Source: [Pseudomonas] carboxydohydrogena (GTDB lineage: Bacteria > Pseudomonadota > Alphaproteobacteria > Rhizobiales > Xanthobacteraceae). From it: DNA of 64,000 nucleotides. The position numbers were made by a program, and so were the translations under genes. Below are positions 45,065-54,717 of this stretch, piece by piece (the stretch's first letter is position 1; every line of letters begins with the position of its first letter). The notes beneath the pieces are model-generated. The model was not told where the DNA came from and did not search any database. It saw only the letters and a program-made list of their open reading frames with translations. The DNA is taken from contig NZ_CP113162.1 of assembly GCF_029030725.1 (NCBI RefSeq), forward strand, positions 3,098,501-3,162,500, read 5' to 3'.

Positions 45065-46357
45065 ATGAACGCCCCGCTGAAAGCCGTTGACGACGCAACC
45101 GACCTGCCCGCGCTGATGACCGGACTGGCGGGACAGGCGCGCGCGGCCGCGCGGGTGCTCGCGCTCGCGCCCGCCGAACAGAAGAACACCGCGCTGGCGG
45201 CAATGGCGGCCGCCCTGCGTGCCTCCTCCGCGAAACTTCTCGCCGCCAATGCCGAGGATGTCGCGGACGCCCGCGCCTCCGGTTCATCTGCTTCCTTCAT
45301 CGACCGTCTCGCACTGACGCCCGCGCGGATCGAGACCATGGCGGAAGGACTCGACGTGGTGCGCGGCCTCGACGATCCGGTCGGCAAGGTCACCGAGAAA
45401 TGGACCCGCCCCAACGGCATGACCATCGAGCGCGTGCGGGTGCCGCTCGGCGTCGCCGCCGTGATCTTCGAAAGCCGCCCGAACGTGCTGGCGGATGCGG
45501 GCGCGTTGTGCCTGAAATCCGGCAACGCCGTGATCCTGCGCGGCGGCTCCGACAGTTTCCGTTCCTGTCAGGCGATCCACGCCTGTCTTGCGCAAGGGCT
45601 GCGCGAAGCCGGCCTGCCTGAAGCCGCGATCTCGCTGGTGCCGACGCGCGATCGCGCCGCTGTCGGCCTGCTGCTGTCGGGCCTCGATGGCCGCGTCGAC
45701 GTCATCGTGCCGCGCGGCGGCAAGAGCCTCGTCGCGCGTGTCGAGGCCGAAGCGCGCGTGCCGGTGTTCGCGCATCTCGACGGCAACAACCACGTCTTCA
45801 TCGACAAGGCCGCCTCGCTCGACATGGCCAAGACCATCGTGCTGAATGCGAAGATGCGCCGTCCCGGCGTCTGCGGCGCGGCGGAAACATTGCTGATCGA
45901 CAAGGCGGCGGCGGACGCGCAACTCAAGCCGCTGGTGTCGATGCTGATCGATGCAGGCTGCGAAGTGCGCGGCGACGCCGAGGTACAACACGCCGACGCG
46001 CGCGTAAAGCCCGTCACCGAGGAGGACTGGGCCACCGAATACGAGGCCCCGATCATCGCCGCCAAGGTCGTCGGCGGATTGAACGAAGCGATTGCCCATA
46101 TCGAAAAATATTCCTCGCACCACACCGACGCCATCGTCACCGACGACGCGCAGGCGGCTGCGCGCTTCCTCAACGAAGTCGATTCCGCCATCGTCCTGCA
46201 CAACGCCTCGACGCAATTCGCCGACGGCGGCGAGTTCGGCTTCGGCGCGGAAATCGGCATCGCCACCGGCAAGTTTCACGCGCGCGGGCCGGTCGGCGTC
46301 GAGCAACTCACCTCGTTCAAATATCGTGTCCATGGCACGGGGCAGACGCGCCCGTGA
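45065..46357 (+). CDS. proA: Gamma-glutamyl phosphate reductase
   Basis: Second enzyme of proline synthesis, reducing glutamyl-5-phosphate to the semialdehyde with NADPH. A 430-residue aldehyde-dehydrogenase-fold protein. [20 protein letters not shown] (~127-146), [10 protein letters not shown] with the catalytic Cys (~280), and the [22 protein letters not shown] end (~395-415) are visible. Its TGA stop overlaps the GTG start of nadD (GTGA), coupling the two. Confidence 0.96.
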   Translation: MNAPLKAVDDATDLPALMTGLAGQARAAARVLALAPAEQKNTALAAMAAALRASSAKLLAANAEDVADARASGSSASFIDRLALTPARIETMAEGLDVVRGLDDPVGKVTEKWTRPNGMTIERVRVPLGVAAVIFESRPNVLADAGALCLKSGNAVILRGGSDSFRSCQAIHACLAQGLREAGLPEAAISLVPTRDRAAVGLLLSGLDGRVDVIVPRGGKSLVARVEAEARVPVFAHLDGNNHVFIDKAASLDMAKTIVLNAKMRRPGVCGAAETLLIDKAAADAQLKPLVSMLIDAGCEVRGDAEVQHADARVKPVTEEDWATEYEAPIIAAKVVGGLNEAIAHIEKYSSHHTDAIVTDDAQAAARFLNEVDSAIVLHNASTQFADGGEFGFGAEIGIATGKFHARGPVGVEQLTSFKYRVHGTGQTRP

Positions 46358-46977
46358 CCAATGCACCGGCGCTGCGCGAGGCGATCCCGCCTTACACCGA
46401 CGGCATGCGCATCGGCCTGCTCGGCGGCTCGTTCAACCCGCCGCATGAGGCCCATCGCGACATCACACTGTTCGCGATGAAACGGCTTAAGCTCGATCGG
46501 GTGTGGTGGCTGGTGACGCCGGGCAATCCGCTGAAAGATCAGACGCCGCTTCGGCTTGAGGAGCGCATGGAGGCCGCGCGCAATCTCGCGCATCATCCGC
46601 GCATCGATGTAAGCTGTCTCGAATCCGTCATCGGCACACGATACACTCTCGACACCATTGAGTTCCTGCGCAGGCGTTGTGCGGCCGTGCGCTTCGTCTG
46701 GATCATGGGGGCCGACAATCTTGCGCAATTCCATCGCTGGAAAGGCTGGCGCACCATTGCGGATCTGGTTCCGATGGCCGTGATCGATCGCCCGCCCGAC
46801 AGCTTCGGCGCGTTATCCTCACCGGCAGCACAAGCCCTGATACAGTACCGCATTTCCGAACGCGACGCCGGGCAACTCGCCGCCATGGAGCCGCCCGCGT
46901 GGACATTTCTGACCGGACTGAAATCGCCGTTGTCCTCAACCAAGATGCGGAACCCGGACGGGAGCTGGAAGGCGTGA
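46354..46977 (+). CDS. nadD: Nicotinate-nucleotide adenylyltransferase
   Basis: A 207-residue enzyme of NAD synthesis joining nicotinate mononucleotide and ATP. The nucleotidyltransferase motif [15 protein letters not shown] (~22-36) has the catalytic His pair; [17 protein letters not shown] (~114-130) and the LSSTKMR (ISSTxIR-type) motif near 195 are present. The start is GTG 46354, overlapping the proA stop by four bases. rsfS follows, the usual partner. Confidence 0.93.
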   Translation: MTNAPALREAIPPYTDGMRIGLLGGSFNPPHEAHRDITLFAMKRLKLDRVWWLVTPGNPLKDQTPLRLEERMEAARNLAHHPRIDVSCLESVIGTRYTLDTIEFLRRRCAAVRFVWIMGADNLAQFHRWKGWRTIADLVPMAVIDRPPDSFGALSSPAAQALIQYRISERDAGQLAAMEPPAWTFLTGLKSPLSSTKMRNPDGSWKA

Positions 46978-47115
46978 CGCAAACGACACAGCGGCAATCT
47001 CGCAAGGCTGGACGATTGAAAGCATTAACCCCACATGCCTAGAATAGGCACGCGGGCATCGGAAGATTCGATGCCCGCGATACAGTGAAAGGAGTGGTCC
47101 CTGACCGCATCTGCA

Positions 47116-47511
47116 TTGTCCCGGACGGCAGCACAGTCTCCGTCCATCGCTGTCCTGAAGGCGCGTCCTGACGCCGACGAGACACTCACCCTGATCCTCT
47201 CCCGTCTCGATGACATGAAGGCGGAAGATACGGTCACCATCGACCTTCGCGGCAAGTCCTCCATCACCGACTACATGGTCGTCACCACCGGACGGGTGAA
47301 CCGTCACGTCGGCGCGATCGCGGAGAATGTTGCCAAGGGTCTGAAGGAAAGCGGGATCGAAGCGCCGCACATCGAAGGGCTCGCCAATTGCGATTGGGTG
47401 CTGATCGATTCTGGCGACGTGATCGTGCACGTTTTCCGGCCGGAGGTTCGCGAGTTCTACAATCTCGAGAAGATGTGGACCTCGGAGAAATCGGCGAAGA
47501 AGGCGCGTTAA
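47116..47511 (+). CDS. rsfS: Ribosome silencing factor RsfS
   Basis: A 131-residue RsfS/Iojap protein that binds L14 and blocks subunit joining under starvation. The family core is TVTIDLRGKSSITDYMVVTTGRVNRH (split here as seen), then EGLANCDWVLIDSGDVIVHVF and REFYNLEKMW. There is no ATG or in-frame GTG near the N-terminus. The open start is TTG 47116, but the in-frame CTG 47101 has GGAG (47091-47094) six bases upstream and may be the true start, adding five residues. A rare start codon would limit its production. Confidence 0.92.
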   Translation: MSRTAAQSPSIAVLKARPDADETLTLILSRLDDMKAEDTVTIDLRGKSSITDYMVVTTGRVNRHVGAIAENVAKGLKESGIEAPHIEGLANCDWVLIDSGDVIVHVFRPEVREFYNLEKMWTSEKSAKKAR

Positions 47512-47623
47512 AACCGGCGAGGCGTCGCCGGCGCGTATGGAGTGATCTTGCCCGTCACGCGCGGGGATACCTTCTTCGCGCTCTTGAGAACGGGCGGCTC
47601 ACGGCACATCCGATATAGTTTTC

Positions 47624-47658
47624 AATAAAGAGACGGCCCGTCCGACCGCCTCTTTATT
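47624..47658. terminator. Bidirectional terminator between rsfS and omp
   Basis: AATAAAGAG (47624-47632) pairs with CTCTTTATT (47650-47658), and GACGGCCCGTC folds within the loop. It lies between converging rsfS and outer-membrane protein genes and can serve both. Confidence 0.65.
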
Positions 47659-47672
47659 AGCTTTGAAGCCTG

Positions 47673-48392
47673 TCAGCGGCCAAAGTGATAATTGACGCCG
47701 AGCCGAACAAGGTCGCCGGTGTTCTTGATGCTAAAAGCCGACGAGGTATTCGCCAGCATGACCGTTTTGCTGCCCATGTCGTAATGCAGGTATTCGGCCT
47801 TCACCGACCACTGGTTTGCAAACGCGTATTCCCAACCACCGCCAAGCGTCCATCCAGCCTGCGTCCCGGTCGGCGGGCTGATGAAATTGCTGAAGCTTAC
47901 AACCTGGCTGTTGAAGTCACCCCACGCGGCGCCGCCTGTCACGTAAAGCAGATTGACGCCCGATGCGAAGCCGAACCTGCCGCGAAGCGTCGCAATGTAA
48001 CTGCCGTTAGTGGTGATGAAAGTATCGAGGTCTCCCGCATTGTAGAGGCCTGCACCTTTCAATCTCAATGTGCCGATGTCGCCTTCGACACCAGCCATCC
48101 AGCTACCGAACTGATAGTTGTATCCGGCCTGACCGCCGCCATTGAAGGATGACGGGCTGGTCGAGAACTGCCCACCGATTTGGTACCACGGCACACCGCT
48201 GTAATCCGGCAGATCGGTCGCCTGGGTTTTAGCCCAACCGTAGCCGACGTAACCGCCAGCATAAAATCCACTCCAGTCGTAAACCGAGGGGGCGGGAGCC
48301 TTATATGAAGGCCCCCGGGCAGGCAGATCCGCCGCATGCGCGGCCCCACAGGTGAATGCAATCGCAAGTCCGGCAAGAATTCTTTTCGACAC
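47673..48392 (-). CDS. Outer-membrane beta-barrel protein, Omp25/RopB type
   Basis: A 239-residue 8-stranded barrel protein. The signal peptide ends near AHA-ADLP (residue ~20). DWSGFYAGGYVGYGW opens the barrel, MAGVEGDIG and LLYVTGGAAWG lie in the middle, and the C-terminus is VRLGVNYHF followed by two residues. This family is abundant in rhizobial outer membranes. The start is GTG 48392; a 9-bp inverted repeat just upstream covers the GGAGA ribosome binding site. Confidence 0.88.
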   Translation of the reverse strand: MSKRILAGLAIAFTCGAAHAADLPARGPSYKAPAPSVYDWSGFYAGGYVGYGWAKTQATDLPDYSGVPWYQIGGQFSTSPSSFNGGGQAGYNYQFGSWMAGVEGDIGTLRLKGAGLYNAGDLDTFITTNGSYIATLRGRFGFASGVNLLYVTGGAAWGDFNSQVVSFSNFISPPTGTQAGWTLGGGWEYAFANQWSVKAEYLHYDMGSKTVMLANTSSAFSIKNTGDLVRLGVNYHFGR

Positions 48393-48401
48393 GACCTATT
48401 C

Positions 48402-48422
48402 TCTCCGATTCCAAATCGGAGA
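48402..48422 (-). promoter_or_regulatory. Hairpin over the omp ribosome binding site
   Basis: TCTCCGATT (48402-48410) and AATCGGAGA (48414-48422) are perfect complements around a 3-nt loop. On the minus strand the second arm carries GGAGA, nine bases before the GTG start of the outer-membrane protein. It could limit ribosome access or bind a regulator or small RNA. Confidence 0.45.
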
Positions 48423-48585
48423 AGATGGTAGCGGCTGGCGAAGCAGCGCTCTTGGACTGGGCGCGACCGGACCCGGACTGGACGCGCATCTTCCCTCTTT
48501 TTGAACCGGCTGTTACATCAAAGCGACATATATCGTAGCGGGATTTTTTTGAGATCTTTTAAGAACACAGCCTGTCAGGTCGGCA

Positions 48586-49545
48586 ATGCAACATATCGTT
48601 TTCAACTCGACAGAATTGCCCGGCAACGAAAGCTTGCGCAAAAATCGATGGATCGAACAGCTCTCCTCGGGATATGTGCGTTTGAATGCAGATCCGGTGA
48701 AGGATACTCCGTTCTGCGGTGAACTGCGGATAGCCGCGTTGAAACAGGTGGCTGTCGGAACGATTGAGGGGACCGTCGAGGCCGTCCGGAGAACGGCGCG
48801 GGAAATTGCACTGGAGGATACCGACAACCTTGTCCTTCTGTGCAATGCCGGCGAGGCACCGATGCGCATCACGCAAAACGGCGCGGCGGTTGATCTGTCC
48901 AAAGGCGGGTCGGTTCTGATCGAGCAATCACGACCGTCAGCAATCATCACCCCGTACGGGAAATGCCGCCTGCTTGCACTTCAGGTTCCCCGCTCATGGT
49001 TACGCGCGCGTCTGCCGGCCATAGAGACCCAAGTTATGACGCCAATCATCCGTTACTCAGCAGCACTTGGTCTTGCGCAAGCTTACGCCAATGCCTTGCT
49101 GCAGAGTAGCAGCGCCTCTCCAGGCCTCATCGCAACTTATGCGCCGGACCACATTGCCGACCTGATGGCGGCAGCCATCGCGCAGGATCATCCTGAAACG
49201 GGCAAGGCAGGCGTGCGCGCCGCACGGCTTCGCGCTCTCAAGGACGATATCGCCATCTATCTAGGATCGCAGTCCCTGTCCGCCTCTGACCTTGCGGCAC
49301 GGCACGGCATCTCTGTGGCTTACGTGCGTAAGCTGTTTTCCACGAGCGGGACGAGCTTCAGCGATTTCGTGCTCGCCGAGCGGCTCGGTCGCACCTACCG
49401 CATGCTGCGCGATCCCCGCTTTGCTTCTCGTCCGATCAGCGCCATCGCCTATGAGGTCGGTTTCAGCGATCTTTCCTATTTCAACCGTACGTTTCGCAGG
49501 CGCTACAACGCGACACCTTCCGACGTCCGCGCGGGTGCGCGCTGA
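48586..49545 (+). CDS. AraC-family transcriptional regulator
   Basis: A 319-residue regulator. The C-terminal ~100 residues hold the two helix-turn-helix motifs: LSASDLAARHGISVAYVRKLF (~226-246) and PISAIAYEVGFSDLSYFNRTFRRR (split across ~285-308), the classical AraC/XylS signature, ending NATPSDVRAGAR. The N-terminal ~200 residues are the sensor or dimerisation domain, resembling the AraC-binding-like type of transposon-borne regulators. It is divergent from the omp gene by about 190 bp, so it may control it, but that is inference. Confidence 0.88.
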   Translation: MQHIVFNSTELPGNESLRKNRWIEQLSSGYVRLNADPVKDTPFCGELRIAALKQVAVGTIEGTVEAVRRTAREIALEDTDNLVLLCNAGEAPMRITQNGAAVDLSKGGSVLIEQSRPSAIITPYGKCRLLALQVPRSWLRARLPAIETQVMTPIIRYSAALGLAQAYANALLQSSSASPGLIATYAPDHIADLMAAAIAQDHPETGKAGVRAARLRALKDDIAIYLGSQSLSASDLAARHGISVAYVRKLFSTSGTSFSDFVLAERLGRTYRMLRDPRFASRPISAIAYEVGFSDLSYFNRTFRRRYNATPSDVRAGAR

Positions 49546-49580
49546 TTCCAGAATGCGCGGGGTCGTGATAAGACCATGCC

Positions 49581-50063
49581 ATGCGTCTTCTCGTCATCGC
49601 CATTGGCCGCCTCAAACAGGGTCCTGAACGCGAGCTTGCCGAGCGTTACCGCGAACGCTTCGAAAGCCTTTCGCGCAAACTCGGTTTCCGCGGCCTCGAC
49701 ATCCACGAAATCCCCGAAAGCCGCCACGCCGACGCCGCAGGACGCATCGCCGAGGAGGCGCAGGCCATCGCCGCGCATATTCCCGACGGCGCGATGGTGC
49801 TGGCGCTTGATGAGCGCGGCGACAATCTCGACAGCACGACACTTGCCAGCCATCTTGGGCGCTGGCGCGACGATTCGGTGCCCTGCGCGGTATTCCTGAT
49901 CGGCGGCGCCGACGGGCTGTCCACGGAATTGAGCCGCCGCGCCAAGGTCCGTCTCGCCTTCGGCAAGGCGACGTGGCCGCACCAGATCGTGCGTATCCTA
50001 CTCCTGGAGCAGATCTACCGGGCCGGAACGATCCTGTCCGGTCACCCGTATCACCGGGCCTGA
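49581..50063 (+). CDS. rlmH: 23S rRNA pseudouridine-1915 N3-methyltransferase
   Basis: A 160-residue SPOUT-class methyltransferase acting on pseudouridine 1915 of 23S rRNA in assembled ribosomes. MRLLVIAIGRLKQGPE opens the protein; VLALDERGDNLDSTTLA, FLIGGADGL and the C-terminal HQIVRILLLEQIYRAGTILSGHPYH form the knotted SAM site. It is normally next to rsfS/nadD in this group; here an omp and AraC gene intervene. The envC gene starts 11 bp after its stop. Confidence 0.96.
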   Translation: MRLLVIAIGRLKQGPERELAERYRERFESLSRKLGFRGLDIHEIPESRHADAAGRIAEEAQAIAAHIPDGAMVLALDERGDNLDSTTLASHLGRWRDDSVPCAVFLIGGADGLSTELSRRAKVRLAFGKATWPHQIVRILLLEQIYRAGTILSGHPYHRA

Positions 50064-50074
50064 CGGAGGCCAGT

Positions 50075-51406
50075 TTGATTCTCAACCCGCGCAAATCGTC
50101 CGGTGTCTTTCGGCTCTGCGGCCTCGCGCTCGCCGCGTGCCTCGGGGCGACAGGCGTGCGCGCGCAGACACCGGCCCCACCATCGCCCGCGCCCGATCAG
50201 GCCGCGCTCGACCAGCGCAATCAGGAACTGGAGGCGCTGCGCGCCAAGCAGAAGGAAGCGGCGGACGCGCAGCAGCGGCTGAAGGACGAGATCGCCGCGA
50301 TCGGGCAGGACCGCACCAAGCTCAACCAGCAACTGATCGACACCGCCGCGCGCATCCGCGCCATCGAGGCCAACATCAGCGACAGCGAGGGCCGCATCCG
50401 CCCGCTCGACGCGCGCGAGGCCGAGATCAGGCTATCGCTGGAAACGCGGCGCGACCGGATCGGCGAAGTGCTCGCGGCCCTGCAACGCGCGGGCCGCCGC
50501 GCGCCGCCCGCGCTTCTGGTGACGCCGGAGGATTCGCTGCAATCGCTGCACACCGCGATGCTGCTCGGCGCGACCGTGCCGGAAATGCGCGCCCGCGCGC
50601 TCAAGCTCGCGGGCGACCTCGGCGAACTCATTCAGGTGCGCAAAAACATCTCGGAGGAGCGCGATCGCCTCAAAGCCGAACGCGACAAGCTCACGACCGA
50701 CAACACCCGGCTCGCAGCCCTGATCGACGAACGGCAGAAGAAGCAATCGGATGCCGAGCGCGACATGGCAGCAGAGAAGAGCCGCGCCGCCGAGTTGGCC
50801 AGGCAGGCCGGCAGCCTGCAAGACCTGATTGCCAAAATGGAACAGGACATCAAGAGCGCGGCCAGGGCGGCGGCGGCCGCGGAATTGAAGGGAACTCCGC
50901 CTTCCGTCAACGGAAAGCCTAATTTGCGCGGCATGCAGGACCCCGCGCGCCTGAGTCCGGCGATCGCCTTTGCTGCGGCAAAGGGGTTGTTGCCTCTTCC
51001 GGTCAACGGCACGAAGATTCGCAATTATGGCGGGCCGGATGGCAATGGCGGGCAGGAAAGGGGCATTTCAATCGCAACCCGCCCCGGCGCACAGGTCACA
51101 ACTCCGTGTGACGGCTGGGTAGTCTATGCGGGGCCGTTTCGGAGCTACGGACAACTCTTGATCCTCAATGCGGGCGGCGGGTATCATGTCCTGATCGCCG
51201 GAATGGACCGTATTTCGGTCAATATTGGCCAGTTTGTACTGACGGGGGAGCCGGTGGCGACGATGGGATCACAGTCTCAGGTCGCCTCCATTCTGGCAGC
51301 GCCATCGAGCCAACCCGTTCTCTATATCGAGTTCCGGAAAGACGGGGCTCCGATCGATCCAGGCCCATGGTGGGCCGCAAAGGAAGGCGAAAAGGTTCGC
51401 GGATGA
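50075..51406 (+). CDS. EnvC-like murein hydrolase activator (degenerate M23 domain)
   Basis: A 443-residue periplasmic protein. Signal peptide (~18-38, ending VRA-QTP), long coiled coil (~45-265) of Gln/Arg/Glu/Ala-rich helices, and a C-terminal LytM/M23 domain (~320-440). In active M23 peptidases the zinc motif is H-x-G-x-D; here the segment reads ERGISIA, so His and Asp are lost, as in EnvC, which activates amidases rather than cutting peptidoglycan. The start is TTG 50075 with GGAGG five bases upstream. Its stop overlaps the ctpA start. Confidence 0.88.
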   Translation: MILNPRKSSGVFRLCGLALAACLGATGVRAQTPAPPSPAPDQAALDQRNQELEALRAKQKEAADAQQRLKDEIAAIGQDRTKLNQQLIDTAARIRAIEANISDSEGRIRPLDAREAEIRLSLETRRDRIGEVLAALQRAGRRAPPALLVTPEDSLQSLHTAMLLGATVPEMRARALKLAGDLGELIQVRKNISEERDRLKAERDKLTTDNTRLAALIDERQKKQSDAERDMAAEKSRAAELARQAGSLQDLIAKMEQDIKSAARAAAAAELKGTPPSVNGKPNLRGMQDPARLSPAIAFAAAKGLLPLPVNGTKIRNYGGPDGNGGQERGISIATRPGAQVTTPCDGWVVYAGPFRSYGQLLILNAGGGYHVLIAGMDRISVNIGQFVLTGEPVATMGSQSQVASILAAPSSQPVLYIEFRKDGAPIDPGPWWAAKEGEKVRG

Positions 51407-52749
51407 TGCGCAAGACTTCTCTCATTCTTCTCAGCGCCGCAGCCGGCGCTGCCGCGACCCTTCTGGTGACCCAGCCCCGCGCTTCGCTGATGGGTACCTC
51501 GGCGCGCGCCGCCGCCGCCGACACCTACCGCCAGCTCAATCTGTTCGGCGACGTGTTCGACCGCGTCCGCAGCGACTACGTTGAGAAGCCGGACGACAAG
51601 AAGCTGATCGAGAGCGCCATCAGCGGCATGCTGACCGGCCTCGACCCGCACTCCAGCTACATGGACGCGAAGAGCTTCAAGGACATGCAGGTGCAGACCC
51701 GCGGCGAGTTCGGCGGGCTCGGCATCGAAGTCACGATGGAAGACGGCCTCATCAAGGTGGTATCGCCGATCGACGATACCCCGGCCTCGAAAGCGGGCAT
51801 TCTCGCCAACGACATCATCACCAATCTCGACGACGAGGCCGTGCAGGGTCTCACCCTCAATCAGGCCGTCGACAAGATGCGCGGCCCGGTCAACACCAAG
51901 ATCAAGCTGAAGATCATCCGCAAGGGTCAGGACAAGCCGATCGAAGTGACGCTGACGCGCGATAACATCCGCGTCCGCGCGGTGCGCGCGAAGGTGGAGG
52001 ATGGCGACATCGCCTACATCCGCATCACCTCCTTCAACGAGCAGACCACCGAGGGCCTGAAGAAGGAGATGGCCAATCTCCAGCAGCAGATCGGCACCGA
52101 CAAGGTGAAGGGCTACATCCTCGACCTGCGCAACAACCCCGGCGGCTTGCTCGAAGAAGCCGTCTCCGTATCCGACGCCTTCCTCGATCGCGGCGAGATC
52201 GTCTCGACGCGCGGCCGTAACGCCGAAGAAACCCAGCGCCGCACCGCCAAGCCCGGCGACCTCGCCAAGGGCAAACCCGTCGTCGTGCTGATCAACGGCG
52301 GCTCCGCCTCCGCTTCCGAAATCGTCGCGGGCGCGCTTCAGGACCAGAAACGCTCGACCACCATCGGCACGCGCTCGTTCGGCAAGGGCTCGGTGCAGAC
52401 CATCATCCCGCTCGGCTCGGGCAACGGCGCGCTGCGGCTCACCACCGCGCGCTACTTCACGCCGTCGGGCAAGTCGATCCAGGCCAAGGGCATCACCCCC
52501 GATATCGAGGTGATGCAGGACGTGCCGGACGAGTTGAAGGCCAAGACCGACACCAAGGGCGAAGCCTCGCTGCGCGGCCACCTCAAGGCCGACGGCCAGG
52601 AGGAAACCGGCTCGCAGTCCTACGTGCCGCCGGACGAAAAGAACGACAAGGCGCTGCACACCGCCATCGATCTTCTGCATGGCATCAAGCACAACGCCGC
52701 CAATACGACGACCCCGCCGGCGGCCGACAAGGCCAAGGCTGCGAACTAA
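51403..52749 (+). CDS. ctpA: C-terminal processing protease, S41 family
   Basis: A 448-residue periplasmic protease with a signal anchor (LILLSAAAGAAATLLV). PDZ domain ~90-170 (GGLGIEVTMEDGLIKVVSPIDDTPA, split), then the tail-specific protease core: RNNPGGLLEEAV, INGGSASASEIVAGAL with the nucleophile Ser (~305), and TRSFGKGSVQT with the base Lys (~330). The C-terminal ~60 residues are charged and variable. It starts at ATG 51403, overlapping the envC stop, so the two are a coupled pair in envelope remodelling. Confidence 0.93.
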   Translation: MMRKTSLILLSAAAGAAATLLVTQPRASLMGTSARAAAADTYRQLNLFGDVFDRVRSDYVEKPDDKKLIESAISGMLTGLDPHSSYMDAKSFKDMQVQTRGEFGGLGIEVTMEDGLIKVVSPIDDTPASKAGILANDIITNLDDEAVQGLTLNQAVDKMRGPVNTKIKLKIIRKGQDKPIEVTLTRDNIRVRAVRAKVEDGDIAYIRITSFNEQTTEGLKKEMANLQQQIGTDKVKGYILDLRNNPGGLLEEAVSVSDAFLDRGEIVSTRGRNAEETQRRTAKPGDLAKGKPVVVLINGGSASASEIVAGALQDQKRSTTIGTRSFGKGSVQTIIPLGSGNGALRLTTARYFTPSGKSIQAKGITPDIEVMQDVPDELKAKTDTKGEASLRGHLKADGQEETGSQSYVPPDEKNDKALHTAIDLLHGIKHNAANTTTPPAADKAKAAN

Positions 52750-52784
52750 GAAGGCGGCGAACCAAGGTTCTCCGCATCGCGATC

Positions 52785-52813
52785 AAAAAGGCGGCCGCTA
52801 CGGCCGCCTTTTT
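52785..52813 (+). terminator. Terminator after ctpA
   Basis: AAAAAGGCGGCCG (52785-52797) pairs with its complement at 52801-52813 around a 3-nt loop, ending in a T-run. It is a strong factor-independent terminator 36 bp after the ctpA stop. Confidence 0.85.
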
Positions 52814-52841
52814 TATTTCCGGCCCATTCATCGGAGACATT

Positions 52842-53396
52842 ATGACCAGCGAAAAGCAGAAGATGATCGCGGGCGAACTGTATCTGCCCGGCGACCCCGA
52901 GATTCAGGCCGACACCGCCGCCAACCAGCAATGGCTCGCGCGCTACAATGCGATGATGGGCAGGCCCGCCGCCGAACGGCTCGCGGTGTTGCGCGAGCGG
53001 ATTACGGCAGGCGACGGATGCGTCGTGCGCCCGCCGTTCCATTGCGATTACGGCTTCAACATCCGCCTCGGCACCGGCGTGTTCATGAATTTCAACTGCG
53101 TCATCCTCGACGTCACCCACGTCACCATCGGCGACCGCACCCAGATCGGCCCAGCGGTCCAGATCTACGCCGCCGACCATCCGCGCGATCCGGTTCAGCG
53201 CCGCGACGGCTACGAATTCGCCCGGCCGGTCGCCATCGGTTACGATGTCTGGATCGGCGGCGGCGCGATCATCCTGCCCGGCGTCACCATCGGCGATAAC
53301 GCCATCATCGGCGCGGGCAGCGTGGTGACCCGCGACGTTGCCTCTGGCGCCACAGTCGTCGGCAATCCCGCAAGGGCGGCCACCCGCAAGGCCTGA
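52842..53396 (+). CDS. Maltose O-acetyltransferase-type hexapeptide acetyltransferase
   Basis: A 184-residue sugar O-acetyltransferase of the left-handed beta-helix class. The N-terminal maltose-acetyltransferase helical region (MIAGELYLPGDPEI, then LARYNAMMG) is followed by hexapeptide repeats (GTGVFMNFNCVILD, VTIGDRTQIGPAVQIYAADHP, GVTIGDNAIIGAGSVVTRDV). The catalytic His falls in YAADHPRD. The substrate is likely a small sugar. It stands alone behind the ctpA terminator. Confidence 0.88.
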   Translation: MTSEKQKMIAGELYLPGDPEIQADTAANQQWLARYNAMMGRPAAERLAVLRERITAGDGCVVRPPFHCDYGFNIRLGTGVFMNFNCVILDVTHVTIGDRTQIGPAVQIYAADHPRDPVQRRDGYEFARPVAIGYDVWIGGGAIILPGVTIGDNAIIGAGSVVTRDVASGATVVGNPARAATRKA

Positions 53397-53469
53397 AGCC
53401 TGCGGCCAGGCGAGGCTATCCCATCCTCTCATGGTAGAATTCGGCGGATGATTCGCAGGGTTCCCCGAC

Positions 53470-54654
53470 GTGACCGATGACCTGAGCGCGCCGCTGGGGC
53501 AGACCACGCCGCGCAAGCGCCGCTTCCGCCTGCCCTTTACCGCGCCGCAGGCGATCGCCACGGTCTGCGGCCTGTTCTTGCTGGCGTTCCTGGGCTTCGT
53601 CATTTTCGGCCGCGATCCGATGGGCGGCGAGCCGGTTGTCGTCGCCAAATACGATCCGGCCAAGCTGCCGGGCGCAAACCAGTCCGCGATCCCCTCCGCA
53701 GCCCCGGCCGCGCCGGCAGGCGCCCCGAACGGGCAGAAGACCGTCACCATCATCGACGGATCGAGCGGCGAGCGCCGCGAGATGAAAGTCGGCGACGACG
53801 GAATGCCCGCCGGAGCCAGCCTCGATGCCGATGCGCCGGCGATGATGAGCGGCATCAACCAGCGGCTTCTGGAGAATACCCGCTACGGCATGGTGCCGGT
53901 CGCAGCCGATGGCCTGAAGCCGTGGCGGGTCTATGCCACCGGAACCGACCTGCAACGCGCCCGTGCCGCCACCACGCCGACGATCTCCATCGTGATCGGC
54001 GGGCTCGGCGTCGGCGCCGCCAAGACCAACGACGCCATCGTGAAGCTGCCCGCGGCGGTGACGCTGGCCTTCACGCCCTATGGCTCCGACCCCGGCAAGC
54101 TCGTGGAGCGCGCCCGCGCCCGCAAGCACGAAGTGCTGCTGCAACTCCCGATGGAGCCCTATGACTATCCGGACAACGATCCCGGCCCGCAGACCCTGCT
54201 CGCCACCGCGGGCCCCGAGCAGAACGTGGACCGGCTGATGTGGCTGATGAGCCGCTTCCAGGGTTATGTCGGGCTCACGAATTTCATGGGGTCGCGCTTC
54301 CTCGTCACCGACTCCGCGATGCAGCCGATCATCCAGCAGGCGGCCAAGCGCGGCCTCGCCTGGCTTGACGACGGCAGCGTGCCGCGCAGTCTGGCCGGCC
54401 AGCTCGCGGGCGCGCAGGGCGTTCCTGCCGCGACGGCGGATGCCGTGGTCGATCAGGTTCCGACCACCGCCGAGATCGACAAGAGCCTCATGAAGCTCGA
54501 AACGCTGGCGCGCGAGCGCGGCAGCGCGGTCGGCATGGCCTCCGCATTGCCGATTTCAATCGAGCGGATCGGAGCATGGGCGCAACGCCTTGAGAGCCGG
54601 GGCATCCTTTTGGTGCCGTTGACAACGACCCTGATGAAATCAAAATCCAGCTAA
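53470..54654 (+). CDS. Divergent polysaccharide deacetylase family protein (YibQ-like)
   Basis: A 394-residue protein with a single N-terminal membrane segment (~25-45, AIATVCGLFLLAFLGFVIF), a disordered Pro/Ala linker, and a C-terminal divergent polysaccharide deacetylase domain (~165-394) beginning ISIVIGGLGVG and containing LLQLPMEPYDYPDNDPGP and FMGSRF. Members are periplasmic-facing and often adjoin envC and ctpA, as here (order envC - ctpA - acetyltransferase - this gene - rppH). Starts at GTG 53470. Activity unproven for the family. Confidence 0.85.
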   Translation: MTDDLSAPLGQTTPRKRRFRLPFTAPQAIATVCGLFLLAFLGFVIFGRDPMGGEPVVVAKYDPAKLPGANQSAIPSAAPAAPAGAPNGQKTVTIIDGSSGERREMKVGDDGMPAGASLDADAPAMMSGINQRLLENTRYGMVPVAADGLKPWRVYATGTDLQRARAATTPTISIVIGGLGVGAAKTNDAIVKLPAAVTLAFTPYGSDPGKLVERARARKHEVLLQLPMEPYDYPDNDPGPQTLLATAGPEQNVDRLMWLMSRFQGYVGLTNFMGSRFLVTDSAMQPIIQQAAKRGLAWLDDGSVPRSLAGQLAGAQGVPAATADAVVDQVPTTAEIDKSLMKLETLARERGSAVGMASALPISIERIGAWAQRLESRGILLVPLTTTLMKSKSS

Positions 54655-54717
54655 TCTCCCGATTTGTCGCAAGTTTGCGCGGCAAACCGGCCACGGAACC
54701 AACTGAAGGCCTGTACG

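Noticed and set aside
51322-52692. Minus-strand open frame of 456 codons
   Set aside because: Antisense to ctpA, which has all S41 motifs.
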